Shown here: one piece after another, positions 17,394 to 26,618 of the stretch
How positions within the stretch are numbered: position 1 is the stretch's first letter
How the letters are laid out: each line of letters opens with the position of its first letter
Assembly (NCBI RefSeq): GCF_003148665.1
Contig: NZ_QGGQ01000001.1
Span: 141,762 to 205,761 of the forward strand
Reading direction: 5' to 3'
DNA: 64,000 nt
From: Maribacter polysiphoniae
GTDB lineage: Bacteria > Bacteroidota > Bacteroidia > Flavobacteriales > Flavobacteriaceae
The notes under the pieces: model-generated
Database searches by the model: none
What the model saw: only the letters and a program-made list of their open reading frames with translations
Told to the model about the DNA's origin: nothing
Made by a program: the position numbers and the translations under genes

Positions 17394-17701
17394 AATAGTA
17401 TGCTTAATAAAAGTTTTTTCTTTAAAAATCACAGAACACCTTCTGGTACAAATGTGAAAAGTTTCCGCCTTGTTCGAAGTACCGGGATCCTCATTTTTGT
17501 ATTCTAACGGAGTAGTATACAACTAAGGTATTCTCCCCGGATTGTGGGTGATATTAAACTTCATAAGATTGATATACTATAGGAATGGTTTTAACTCCAT
17601 ATTAAAAAAACAGTTTTCCCATAAGAAGATTGCTATGATTCCTTATTTCCATGCCAAGGGTCCAGTAGTCCCAATTGATTAAGAAAGACCATTGACCAAG
17701 A
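17394..17701. other. Intergenic region, nothing recognised
   Basis: The gap between two leftward genes, aminopeptidase P and SulP. It holds no convincing open frame, hairpin or TAnnTTTG element on the minus strand. Confidence 0.45.
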
Positions 17702-18994
17702 CTAGGCCTTCATCAATTCCTCTATCTCCTCAACCTCTATAGGGATATTGGCCATAAGGTTGAAAGGTTCCCCTTTTTCTTGGATTACCACATCATCCTC
17801 AATTCGAATACCCATATTCTCTTCCGGAATGTAAATGCCCGGTTCAACGGTAAAGACCATATTGGCCTTCATAGGGGATTTTAAAGGTCCATAATCATGG
17901 GTGTCCAATCCGATATGGTGACTGGTACCGTGCATAAAATACTTTTTATAGGCTGGCCAGTTTTTATCCTCGTTTTGTACATCGGCCTTGTCCAATAAGC
18001 CCAAGCCCAATAGTTCCGAGGTCATGATATTACCGACTTCCTTATGATACTCAGCCCAATCGGTACCGGGTACCAACATTTTCGTAGCTTCGTTTTTCAC
18101 TCTTAATACCGCTTGGTATACTGCTTTCTGACGTTCGGTAAACCTTCCATTTACAGGAATGGTCCTCGTTAGGTCACTGGAATAATTGGCATATTCCGCA
18201 GCAACATCCATCAACAACATATCTCCATCCTTACACTGCTGATTGTTCACGATGTAATGAAGTACATTGGCATTGGCACCGGAAGCTATAATCGGGGTAT
18301 AGGCAAAACCTTTGGAGCGGTTTCGTATAAACTCATGTAGAAGTTCAGCTTCGATTTCATATTCCCAAACACCCGGTTTTACAAAACCCAATAATCTTCT
18401 AAATCCTTTTTCGGTAATATTGCAGGCTGTTTGCATCAGGTCGATTTCCTCAGGTTCCTTAACCCCTCTTATTTCCTGTAAAATAGGATTGCTCTTCGCT
18501 ACTTTATGCCCTGGGAATTTTTGTTTACAATCCCGGATAAAACGATCTTCACGGGTTTGGGTTTCCACGGACTGTCTGTAGTGTTCATTGGTATTGAAAT
18601 ATATCGTATCGGCCTCGGTCATTAAATTAAAAAAGACCTTGTCAAACTCACTCAACCAATAAATGGTCTCGATTCCGGATATTTCCGTTGCTTTTTCCTT
18701 GGTCAGTTTTTCACCTTCCCAAACGGCAATATGATCATTGGTCTCACGTACAAAAAGGACCTCACGAAGTTTCTTGTCATGGGCATCCGGAAAGAGCAAT
18801 AAAATGCTCTCTTCCTGATCGGCTCCACTTAAATAAAAAATATCGCGATGTTGCTCAAAAGGCAAAGTGCTATCCGCACTTACGGGATAGATATCGTTGG
18901 AATTAAATACTGCAATACTCGAAGGCTCCATTTTGGCCATGAATTTCCTGCGATTCTTAATAAAAAGTTCACTGCTGATCTGTTCGTATTTCAT
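17702..18994 (-). CDS. pepP: Aminopeptidase P family metallopeptidase (M24B)
   Basis: Removes N-terminal residues preceding proline. The 430 residues divide into an AMP_N domain (about 1-150) and a creatinase-fold catalytic domain (about 175-430). The dimetal ligands are visible in DVAAEYANYSSDLTRT (two Asp), HGTSHHIGLDTHD (His), and EPGIYIPEENMGIRIEDDVV (two Glu). It is cytoplasmic, with no signal peptide, and monocistronic with its own promoter. Confidence 0.93.
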   Translation of the reverse strand: MKYEQISSELFIKNRRKFMAKMEPSSIAVFNSNDIYPVSADSTLPFEQHRDIFYLSGADQEESILLLFPDAHDKKLREVLFVRETNDHIAVWEGEKLTKEKATEISGIETIYWLSEFDKVFFNLMTEADTIYFNTNEHYRQSVETQTREDRFIRDCKQKFPGHKVAKSNPILQEIRGVKEPEEIDLMQTACNITEKGFRRLLGFVKPGVWEYEIEAELLHEFIRNRSKGFAYTPIIASGANANVLHYIVNNQQCKDGDMLLMDVAAEYANYSSDLTRTIPVNGRFTERQKAVYQAVLRVKNEATKMLVPGTDWAEYHKEVGNIMTSELLGLGLLDKADVQNEDKNWPAYKKYFMHGTSHHIGLDTHDYGPLKSPMKANMVFTVEPGIYIPEENMGIRIEDDVVIQEKGEPFNLMANIPIEVEEIEELMKA

Positions 18995-19013
18995 GTGGAA
19001 TGTATTTGGACCA

Positions 19014-19046
19014 CAAAATTAATAATTCCGATATGGAAAGGGTCAA
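19014..19046 (-). promoter_or_regulatory. Promoter of the aminopeptidase P gene
   Basis: Read leftward, TAATTTTG (19014-19021) and TTG (19044-19046) are separated by 22 nt. The start site would be near 19008, about 14 nt before the ATG. Confidence 0.6.
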
Positions 19047-19156
19047 TTTCTAAATTTAATTATCTTAGTAAGGATAAATAAATCTCGGTGTCCCTATATT
19101 TTCAACCTCGTTGGGGTTTTTTCAGTTGTGGGGATCTTTTCAATTATGCACTTCCT

Positions 19157-22100
19157 ATGAATCCAAGACCCAACATACTTCTCCTTGTTTTTTTGCTTAC
19201 TTTCATTTGCAATGCCCAGACCGAATCCGAAACATTCAAAAACCTGAAATTCCGGTTTATCGGCCCTGAAGGAAACCGGACCATTGCCATTGCAGGAGTA
19301 CCCGGAAATACCATGATCAATTATATCGGTGCCGCTTCCGGAGGTTTATGGAAAACCTCGGATGGCGGGGTAACCTGGAAATCGATTTTCGATGACCAGG
19401 ATGTCTCTTCAGTCGGTTCCTTGGCCATAGCCCCTACAAATCCCAATGTTATTTGGGTGGGTACGGGGGAAACTTTTATAATACGGCCTGCCCATGCCAT
19501 GGGTGATGGCATCTATAAGTCTGAAGATGCAGGCAAGACATGGAAGAACATGGGCCTTGAAAAAACAGGACGTATTGGTCGCGTGGTCGTTCACCCCACC
19601 AATCCTGACATCGTTTACGCCGCTGCCCTTGGACATACCTATGGACCCCAGCAGGAGCGTGGTGTGTACAAGACCATTGATGGTGGCAAAAATTGGAAAC
19701 GCATACTTTTCATTGACGAAAACACCGGGGCTGCGGACATTGCCTTGGACCCTAAAAATCCAGATAGGCTATTGGTCGGCATGTGGTCTATCCTAATAAA
19801 CACTTGGGGACTGAACAGTGGTGGTCCCGGTGGCGGCATCTACCGATCCCTTGACGGGGGTGATACATGGCAAGCACTCTCAGAGAAAGGATTACCGGGA
19901 GGTAGGAACAATCCTGTTGGTAAAACGGGTGTTGCCATTTCGCATTCAGACCCCAATGTAGTCTACGCCCTTTTTGAAATTGATAGTCCGGCCCTCTATA
20001 AATCCATTGACTTTGGTGACACATGGACACTGCAAACCCGCAACCACGATATCAATGAGCGTGCACCCTACTATACCCGCATGGCAGTTTCCACCAAAGA
20101 CCCCAATGAAATCTATTTTGCAAATGTAAAGTTCAGCACTTCGAAAGATGGGGGGGAAACCCTAAAAGGCGGCTATAAGGCAGGTGGTGACAACCATGAT
20201 ATTTGGATAGACCCCACCAACGCTGACCGCATATTGGTTGCCCATGACGGAGGTGCAAGTATAAGTCTTAATCATGGAAAAACCTTTCAAAGGGTTGTAC
20301 TGCCCATCGCCCAAATGTACCATGTGGCCGTTGATGACCAAATACCTTATAACGTCTATGGAAACCGACAGGATGGCTATTCCTATAAAGGCCCCAGCAA
20401 TAGCCTGCAAGGATATATACCAATTGGTCTTTGGAAAGGGGTGGGCGGATGTGAAAGTGGATTTGCGCAACCAGACCCCTTTGACAACGATATTGTCTGG
20501 TCGGGTTGTTATGATGGTGGACTCCAAAGGTATAATGCCAAAACAGGACATTCACAAGATGTTCGCGTATGGCCCGAATCAGGGTATGGTTGGGCCCCTT
20601 CAGAAATGAAATACCGCTGGCATTGGAATTTTCCCCTTGCCTTTTCTCCCCATGTAAAACATCGGGTATATGTAGGGAGTCAATATGTGCATAAAAGTGA
20701 TGACAATGGTCAAAGCTGGCAGGTAATCAGTCCAGACCTTACCCTAAACGATAAATCGCACCAACAAAGTTCAGGGGGTATCGCCAAAGACAATCTAATG
20801 ACCTTCGACGGATCCACCTTATTTGCCATAGAGGAATCCGGATTGGAAGCCGGACTTATCTGGGTAGGAACCAATGATGGTCAAGTACAGCTTACACGAA
20901 ACGGGGGTGAAAATTGGACCAACGTGACCCAAAATATCCCCAACCTTCCAAAATGGGGTACCATATCCAATATAGAAACCTCACGGTATAAAAAAGGGGC
21001 TGTATACCTTAGTGTTGACTTACATCAAATGGGTGATTTTAATCCTTACATCTACAAAACAGAGGATTATGGGCAACATTGGAAGTTGATAAGTGGCAAC
21101 ATTCCGAAATCCGTACATAGTTTTGTGCATGTCATCAAAGAAGACCCTAAAAGGGAAGGTATGCTTTACGCTGGGGTCGATAATGGTTTGTATATCAGTC
21201 AAGACGATGGGGAACATTGGATGCGACTTCGCAATAACCTTCCCCCTGCACCGGTATATTGGCTTGAAATTCAGGAACGTTTTGATGATTTGGTTGTAGG
21301 CACCTACGGAAGGGGCTATTACATCCTTGATAATATTTCACCCCTGCGTGAATTCGATTTGGATGCTAAGGATAAAAAAGCCCATTTGTTCAGTTTACGA
21401 CAAGCGTATCGGTTTCAAGAGCGGGAAAGTATAAAAACCGACGGACCTAGTAACAACGCTGGACAAAACCCTACGTATGGGGCCGATATCAACTATTACT
21501 TAAAAGATAGTACAGATCAAAAGGTGGAAATACAAATATTGGATGCCAACAATGAAATCATACGTACGTTAAAAGGTGAAAATGACAAAGGCATACATAG
21601 AACCGTATGGAATTTACGCTACGAACCCACCTACAAGCCCAAATTGAAGTCGACCCCACCCGGAAGACCTTGGGTACAACTCAATGGGGAAGGATGGCGC
21701 CCATTGGTTACATGGGATTTAGATCTTTGGCGTGGGCAATTCGGACCACGGGTAGTGCCCGATACCTATACAGTAAAGCTCATTATTGGCAAGGACGAAT
21801 ATGTCCGTGAATTAAAAGTTCTTAAGGACCCTTCTTCCGAAGGTACTTTGCAAAGTATTCAGGAGCAGGTGGCTTTTTCGTTGGAATTAAGGGATGCCAT
21901 GAACTATGCCGTTACCCTAATCAACGATATTGAAACGATACGGTCCGAGTTGAATGAGGTCATTCCCAGCTTAAAACGTAAAAACGATATTCAACGTGCT
22001 ACAGAGCTTCGGGAAATGGCCCAAAATATAGCAGGTACACTGTATGACATCCAATTAACCGGTGCCCGTGAAGATGCCTTTAGGGCTCCTATGAAACTAT

Positions 22101-22318
22101 ACGGAAGATTGAGTGCCCTGGCGAGCGATATTGGAGCCAATGGTGTCGATTTTAAACCAACCGACCAACAACGTGAGGTCTATGCCATTTTCAACAAGCG
22201 TTTGGAAAACGTAAATGAAAAGTTCAAAAAGTTCATCAAGGTTGATGTAAAACAATTGAACACCCAACTTAAAAAGAGCAAATATCAAATACACCTTAAC
22301 AAAAAAATAAAACCCTAG
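19157..22318 (+). CDS. Secreted VPS10/sortilin-like Asp-box repeat protein
   Basis: A 1053-residue exported protein. Residues 1-20 are a signal peptide ending CNAQ. Residues about 25-730 form a beta-propeller region with about ten BNR/Asp-box motifs, such as SDGGVTW, SEDAGKTW, SLDGGDTW, SDDNGQSW and SQDDGEHW; two are degenerate (SKDGGETL and TRNGGENW). The last 300 residues hold a beta-sandwich segment (about 755-900) and a helical segment (about 910-1040). The family is often called glycosyl hydrolase-like or exo-sialidase-like, but no catalytic residues are identified and the function is unknown. ATG 19157 gives a proper signal peptide, unlike the upstream GTG. Confidence 0.85.
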   Translation: MNPRPNILLLVFLLTFICNAQTESETFKNLKFRFIGPEGNRTIAIAGVPGNTMINYIGAASGGLWKTSDGGVTWKSIFDDQDVSSVGSLAIAPTNPNVIWVGTGETFIIRPAHAMGDGIYKSEDAGKTWKNMGLEKTGRIGRVVVHPTNPDIVYAAALGHTYGPQQERGVYKTIDGGKNWKRILFIDENTGAADIALDPKNPDRLLVGMWSILINTWGLNSGGPGGGIYRSLDGGDTWQALSEKGLPGGRNNPVGKTGVAISHSDPNVVYALFEIDSPALYKSIDFGDTWTLQTRNHDINERAPYYTRMAVSTKDPNEIYFANVKFSTSKDGGETLKGGYKAGGDNHDIWIDPTNADRILVAHDGGASISLNHGKTFQRVVLPIAQMYHVAVDDQIPYNVYGNRQDGYSYKGPSNSLQGYIPIGLWKGVGGCESGFAQPDPFDNDIVWSGCYDGGLQRYNAKTGHSQDVRVWPESGYGWAPSEMKYRWHWNFPLAFSPHVKHRVYVGSQYVHKSDDNGQSWQVISPDLTLNDKSHQQSSGGIAKDNLMTFDGSTLFAIEESGLEAGLIWVGTNDGQVQLTRNGGENWTNVTQNIPNLPKWGTISNIETSRYKKGAVYLSVDLHQMGDFNPYIYKTEDYGQHWKLISGNIPKSVHSFVHVIKEDPKREGMLYAGVDNGLYISQDDGEHWMRLRNNLPPAPVYWLEIQERFDDLVVGTYGRGYYILDNISPLREFDLDAKDKKAHLFSLRQAYRFQERESIKTDGPSNNAGQNPTYGADINYYLKDSTDQKVEIQILDANNEIIRTLKGENDKGIHRTVWNLRYEPTYKPKLKSTPPGRPWVQLNGEGWRPLVTWDLDLWRGQFGPRVVPDTYTVKLIIGKDEYVRELKVLKDPSSEGTLQSIQEQVAFSLELRDAMNYAVTLINDIETIRSELNEVIPSLKRKNDIQRATELREMAQNIAGTLYDIQLTGAREDAFRAPMKLYGRLSALASDIGANGVDFKPTDQQREVYAIFNKRLENVNEKFKKFIKVDVKQLNTQLKKSKYQIHLNKKIKP

Positions 22319-22389
22319 TGTTTGATATTACCGGATAGCCTATTCCTTATCCAATATTTTGTCCCACTTAAAGTGAAAGTCCAAACCTG

Positions 22390-22959
22390 TTATTCAATAA
22401 CCGCAAAAGGTTGTAGCTCCTTAGCACCCATCTTAATGATATTCACATCCAAGGATATGGGTTTTAAGGGTTGGTCTATGGAATCCCTTGGGCTATTCAC
22501 AATAGCGTCGACAACGTCCATACCTTTGATAACCTTACCAAAAACAGTATAATCACCATCCAAACGGTGCTCCCCTTTCGCATTGTGGACGATATAAAAC
22601 TGACAACGGGCAGAAAGTTTGTCGGGGTTGTTGTCCCTTCCTGCACCGAGTGCACCATAATCATGCAACAATTTTTCGTTGAATTCCGGTTTCAATAAAT
22701 ATTCGGGATCCTTAAACCCTTCCGGAGTATCCGGGCAACCGCCCTGGGCCACAAAATTCGGAATTACCCTATTGAATGTAAGTGAATCCCAATACCCGTC
22801 TTTAGCCAATTGCAAAAAACTTTGTTTGTGATTTGGGGTTTCATCGTAAAGCCAGACCAAAATTTCCCCTTTGGGTGTGCTTATCTGTCCGACTTCATAG
22901 CTCTTCTGGGTTCCGCAGGAAGACAGTACAAATAATACCGGCAAAATCAGTTTATACAT
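22390..22959 (-). CDS. Cyclophilin-type peptidyl-prolyl isomerase lipoprotein
   Basis: Catalyses cis-trans isomerisation of peptide bonds before proline in the envelope. The ATG at 22959 gives a lipoprotein signal with lipobox LSSCG (Cys about residue 17). The cyclophilin domain covers about residues 28-185: LTFNRVIPNFVAQGGCPD contains the active-site Arg, and DGDYTVFGKVIKGMDVVDAI is the C-terminal signature. The W in GYWDSLTFNR fits the short bacterial cyclophilin type. It is convergent with the Asp-box protein gene. Confidence 0.92.
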   Translation of the reverse strand: MYKLILPVLFVLSSCGTQKSYEVGQISTPKGEILVWLYDETPNHKQSFLQLAKDGYWDSLTFNRVIPNFVAQGGCPDTPEGFKDPEYLLKPEFNEKLLHDYGALGAGRDNNPDKLSARCQFYIVHNAKGEHRLDGDYTVFGKVIKGMDVVDAIVNSPRDSIDQPLKPISLDVNIIKMGAKELQPFAVIE

Positions 22960-23197
22960 ATTTTGATTTTTTTTGGAAGATAAAAAAAAGCGGTAACAAA
23001 AGCAGTTTGCCCCACCTTTTGATTTCATTTCTTAATGGTACATCCAATGGTAGATGATCCCAATAACCGGAAACCAATTAAGACCTCTAAACTTTTGGTT
23101 TTTTTGGCAATCGTCTGAATGACAAGGAAATTAATACACCCTGCCTTGTGGTTTACGCTTTGAAACACTAAATTTAGTAACCAATAAAAACCACTCC

Positions 23198-24181
23198 ATG
23201 CGCCTTACCCTTAAACTATTTTTATTCACTTTTGGTTTTACGATGATTGCCTTTACACAGGAAAAAACGAATTCGCCCCAAAAAATAAGGGCGCTGATCA
23301 TCGATGGGCAAAACAACCACGATCAATGGCCCAAAACCACCTTTATGTTGAAAAGGTATTTCGAAGAATCAGAATTGTTCGATGTGCAGGTAGAACGTAC
23401 CGCTTTTACATGGAAAGGTGAGGAATACCTAACGGATTATGCCATTTCAGGTACAGGTGATTCCGAAATTGTTGAAAAACCCATAACCGACCCTGATTTT
23501 AAACCTGATTTTTCCAAATACGACGTTGTCATCTGTAATTTCGGGTGGAATGCCGCGCCATGGCCCGATGAAACACAGAAATCTTTTGAGACCTACATCA
23601 ACAATGGCGGTGGTTTGGTGGTTTTTCATGCTGCGGATAACTCCTTTCCCAATTGGCAAGCCTACAATGCCATGATCGGACTTGGAGGATGGGGTGATCG
23701 TACCGAAAAAGATGGACCTTATGTATATTACAATGAAAAAGACGAGTTGATAAGGGATATGTCCCCAGGAAAAGGGGGTGCCCACGGACCTCAACATGAA
23801 TATCAGATCCAAATCAGGAATACTGAACACCCGATTACGAAAGGTATGCCCAAGATATGGCTTCACACAAAGGATGAACTGTACCAACAATTACGGGGAC
23901 CGGCTGAAAACATGGAAATCTTGGCCACTACTTTTGCCTCAGGGGAATTTAAGGGTTCCGGACGGCACGAACCGGCATTGATGGTGCTTAATTATGGCAA
24001 GGGCCGTATTTTTCATACCATCATGGGGCATGCCGACTATTCCGTACAATGTGTTGGTTTTATCACGACCATGCTACGAGGAGCCGAATGGGCGGCTACA
24101 GGAAAGGTTTCCCTGCCAATCCCAAATGATTTTCCTTCGGCAGAACAATCAAAAAGTCGCGATTTTACCGCAAAAAATTAA
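23198..24181 (+). CDS. ThuA domain secreted protein
   Basis: A 327-residue exported protein with signal peptide 1-21 ending FTQ. The rest is a ThuA (trehalose-utilisation) domain, a glutamine-amidotransferase-like fold: ALIIDGQNNHDQWPKTT at the start, NNGGGLVVFHAADNSFPNW in the middle, and YGKGRIFHTIMGHADYS near residue 275. ThuA-like proteins in Bacteroidota often act in sugar or osmolyte metabolism, but biochemical roles are mostly unproven. No polysaccharide-utilisation genes are adjacent. Confidence 0.88.
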   Translation: MRLTLKLFLFTFGFTMIAFTQEKTNSPQKIRALIIDGQNNHDQWPKTTFMLKRYFEESELFDVQVERTAFTWKGEEYLTDYAISGTGDSEIVEKPITDPDFKPDFSKYDVVICNFGWNAAPWPDETQKSFETYINNGGGLVVFHAADNSFPNWQAYNAMIGLGGWGDRTEKDGPYVYYNEKDELIRDMSPGKGGAHGPQHEYQIQIRNTEHPITKGMPKIWLHTKDELYQQLRGPAENMEILATTFASGEFKGSGRHEPALMVLNYGKGRIFHTIMGHADYSVQCVGFITTMLRGAEWAATGKVSLPIPNDFPSAEQSKSRDFTAKN

Positions 24182-24377
24182 ACATCACCCACGAAATAGA
24201 AGAAAGGTATAAATCTTTCTTCAAAGACCCCAAAACCTATAAAATAATCCAAACCGACCCATCGGTCGGATATACATGGTACAATACAATTCCATAAAAG
24301 ATTTGCAAAGGATAAGCGACCTGAAATGTCCGTCGAGCGTCACTTATTCAGAGCCAATACCGTTGGCGGGAAACACG

Positions 24378-24400
24378 AACAGACCCATGGGTCTGTTTTC
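24378..24400 (+). terminator. Terminator after the ThuA gene
   Basis: A perfect 20-nt palindrome with arms AACAGACCCA and TGGGTCTGTT is followed by TTC. It lies between the convergent ThuA and aspartoacylase-like genes. A second short hairpin, CCGACC-CATC-GGTCGG, is at 24254-24269. Confidence 0.6.
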
Positions 24401-24461
24401 TGGGAAGGGCTTGAGGAAGAAATGCATTACGAAAGTGTCGTTTTTCCCAATAATCCTCTAA

Positions 24462-25433
24462 TCAAATCGGCTTTCCAACATGAAAAAGGGCATCCCCCTG
24501 ATTAACTACCGCTTGGTGGTTCACACTAAATACAAAACCATCGAAAGGTGCTCTTATTTTTTTACTTCGCTGGGCATAAGTATCGGTGACAATACCCATT
24601 TCCTGACCTTTTCGCACTTCACTACCATTGGTTATTACCGGAATGAACATCCCTGCCGTAGGGGCCCGAAGCCATTTACGATCACTTAGCATAACCGTTC
24701 CCGTTCGTTCAACATACATGGGATCTATACTGGAAATCATCTTAAAATGTTTTAAAACATTCAGGATGCCCTGTATCCCCTGTAAAATGGAATAATCATC
24801 GAACCGCATACTTTCCCCGGCCTCAAACACAATGGTAGGTTTCCCCATTTGAAAAGCTGCGTTCCTAAACGACCCTTTGATCAATCGGGAAGAAAATGAG
24901 AATGGGGCATTAAAAATCTCAGCTAATTTCCTGCTGTTTTCATCATTCTTGGTAAAACGTATTTGTGGAAAATTATGGCGTTGGGCTCCCCCAGTATGCA
25001 AATCGATGGCAAAATCCATTTGATCCATGATCTCGGAAATATAATGATACGCCATACGACTGGCCATAGAACCGGACTTAGTCCCAGGAAAGCTACGGTT
25101 CACATCCTTACCATCAGGCACATCGCGGGAAAAGTGTATAAACCCAAAGATATTTAAAATGGGGACTGCAATAACGGCCCCGATATCAATCTTAAACTTT
25201 TTCTCCTGGATCATTCGACGTACGATCTCTATGCCGTTGATCTCATCGCCATGTAAACCCGCCTGGATCAACAAGGTCGGACCGGCATGTTTCGCATTGA
25301 ACACATATACCGGTATATCGATAAGCGTTCCTGTGGGTAGCCTATCTATGCTTATTTTCACGAGTTTATCTTCTCCCGGGAAAACCGTCTCACCACCGAT
25401 CTCGATATTTCTATTATCTTTTTCTTGGAACAT
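24462..25433 (-). CDS. Succinylglutamate desuccinylase/aspartoacylase family protein
   Basis: A 323-residue zinc carboxypeptidase-fold (M14-like) protein. AGLHGDEINGIEIVRRM (about residues 57-73) has the His and Glu zinc ligands, DLHTGGAQRHNFPQIR (about 140-155) the third ligand, and VFEAGESMRF the likely catalytic Glu region. The C-terminal 90 residues form a beta domain typical of AstE/AspA-like proteins. It overlaps rimK by 20 nt, so the two are cotranscribed. In several bacteria a relative of this family is linked with RimK, suggesting it hydrolyses or trims glutamyl modifications. The substrate is not established. Confidence 0.88.
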   Translation of the reverse strand: MFQEKDNRNIEIGGETVFPGEDKLVKISIDRLPTGTLIDIPVYVFNAKHAGPTLLIQAGLHGDEINGIEIVRRMIQEKKFKIDIGAVIAVPILNIFGFIHFSRDVPDGKDVNRSFPGTKSGSMASRMAYHYISEIMDQMDFAIDLHTGGAQRHNFPQIRFTKNDENSRKLAEIFNAPFSFSSRLIKGSFRNAAFQMGKPTIVFEAGESMRFDDYSILQGIQGILNVLKHFKMISSIDPMYVERTGTVMLSDRKWLRAPTAGMFIPVITNGSEVRKGQEMGIVTDTYAQRSKKIRAPFDGFVFSVNHQAVVNQGDALFHVGKPI

Positions 25434-26301
25434 TCTTTTCTACAAACAAGATTATTTCTTTGGCAATATTCACTCCAGTGGCCGCTTCGATTCCCTGTAA
25501 TCCAGGCGATGCATTGACCTCGATAAGCAATGGTCCTTTTCTGGAACGAATGATATCGACCCCTGCAACGCCCAAACCCAAATGCTTGGTTGCCCCCAAG
25601 GCCATATGTTGTTCTTTTGGGGTAGGCACTATCGTTTCCGTAGAACCTCCGCGATGTACATTGGATCGAAAATCCTCTACATCGCTGCTTCGTTTCATAC
25701 TAGCCACTATTTTTTGGCCCACCACAAAAATCCGGATGTCCTCACCATTCGATTCCTCGATAAACTTTTGGATAAGGATACTGGTATCCATCTTATAAAA
25801 GGTATCGATGATCGATTTTGCCGATTTTTTACTTTCCGCCAAAATTACCCCTAACCCCTGTGTACCTTCCTGAAGTTTGATAATGACAGGAGGTCCCCCC
25901 AAAAGTTCGATTTGTTCCTCAATATCATCGGGATTAATGGAAAACAGGGTTTCTGGGATGGGAATGTGCTTACGCGATAGGATCTGAAGGGTTCGCACTT
26001 TATTTCTTGCCCTTGTAATACCTATGGAATGGGCCGTGCTGAACACCCCGTTCATTTCAAGTTGTTTTACAATGGCAACCCCATGCTTGGTCACCTTGGC
26101 CCCTATTCGAGGAATAATGGCGTCAAAGGCATTTGTAATATCCTCATTTAGATAATACACCTTAGGTTTGCCCGAACCCAATTTTACCGAACATTTGGTA
26201 TGGTCTATCAATTCTATATAGTGCCCACGATTTTCGGCTTCATCCGCAATGCGCTTTGTTGAATACACATTCATACTCACTGATAGAAGTCCAATATCCA
26301 T
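25414..26301 (-). CDS. rimK: RimK-type ATP-grasp alpha-L-glutamate ligase
   Basis: A 295-residue ATP-grasp enzyme expected to add glutamate residues to a protein or peptide C-terminus, in E. coli ribosomal protein S6. The N-terminal preATP-grasp domain covers about 1-95, then GGPPVIIKLQEGTQGLGV binds ATP, IQKFIEESNGEDIRIFVVG lies in the middle, and GPLLIEVNASPGLQGIE near residue 265 has the Mg-binding Glu and Asn. It is the first gene of a two-gene operon with the aspartoacylase-like gene. The usual rimB-type zinc protease partner is absent here. Confidence 0.92.
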   Translation of the reverse strand: MDIGLLSVSMNVYSTKRIADEAENRGHYIELIDHTKCSVKLGSGKPKVYYLNEDITNAFDAIIPRIGAKVTKHGVAIVKQLEMNGVFSTAHSIGITRARNKVRTLQILSRKHIPIPETLFSINPDDIEEQIELLGGPPVIIKLQEGTQGLGVILAESKKSAKSIIDTFYKMDTSILIQKFIEESNGEDIRIFVVGQKIVASMKRSSDVEDFRSNVHRGGSTETIVPTPKEQHMALGATKHLGLGVAGVDIIRSRKGPLLIEVNASPGLQGIEAATGVNIAKEIILFVEKNVPRKR

Positions 26302-26461
26302 ATACTAATATTTTTACCACGGGTAAGATCGTTGAAAAAAAAGAAACTGCCTAATTAAAAAAATAACCCAAAAAATAAGGCCACTTTCACAAAATATTTC
26401 ACAAAAAAATGGCCAATTAAGATATTTAATCCCTAAAAACCCTAAAACCCATTATTTTATC

Positions 26462-26514
26462 CTGTTTAAGAAAGTGCTTAAAATCAGTCCTTTCAGGCCT
26501 TATTCCTTAAACAG
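26462..26514. repeat. Inverted repeat upstream of the sdh promoter
   Basis: CTGTTTAAG (26462-26470) and its exact complement CTTAAACAG (26506-26514) are separated by 35 nt. With the direct repeats in the same stretch it suggests a regulator-binding region. Confidence 0.5.
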
Positions 26515-26539
26515 AGTTTTTTGGTGCTTAAAATGAGTC
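26474..26539 (+). repeat. 16-nt direct repeat upstream of sdhC
   Basis: GTGCTTAAAATCAGTC (26474-26489) recurs as GTGCTTAAAATGAGTC (26524-26539), with one mismatch and a period of 50 bp, about five helical turns. The second copy ends 29 nt before the -33 element of the sdh promoter. Confidence 0.6.
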
Positions 26540-26568
26540 TAAATAAGCGTACTTATGTCCCCCAAAAC

Positions 26569-26599
26569 TTGTTCATAATTCCACGGAAATGTAAATTTG
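26569..26599 (+). promoter_or_regulatory. Promoter of sdhCAB
   Basis: TTG at 26569-26571 and TAAATTTG at 26592-26599, with 20 nt between, match the Bacteroidota consensus. The start site would be near 26605, about 14 nt before the sdhC ATG. Confidence 0.7.
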
Positions 26600-26618
26600 C
26601 AGCCAAAATCAACAACCA

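Larger units (their letters stand above)
26302..26618. promoter_or_regulatory. Divergent control region between rimK and sdhC
   Basis: This AT-rich spacer holds the sdh promoter, a 16-nt direct repeat and a 9-nt inverted repeat (listed separately), and on the rimK side two copies of TTTCACAAAA flanked by GGCCA and TGGCC. No open frame of note is present. Confidence 0.5.

Noticed and set aside
20162-20555. Long antisense frames inside the Asp-box protein gene
   Set aside because: They are shadows of a long, well-supported gene; the antisense translation has no domain pattern.
24326-24505. A 59-codon open frame in the convergent spacer after the ThuA gene, with coding-like composition
   Set aside because: It runs through a perfect 20-nt terminator palindrome and into the 3' end of the opposite-strand gene, and matches no family I recognise. 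An adjoining open stretch (24184-24292) is in a different frame. A pseudogene remnant cannot be excluded.
26380-26460. Short tandem copies of TTTCACAAAA as a CRISPR-like array
   Set aside because: There are only two 10-nt copies without regular spacers, and no cas genes are in the window.
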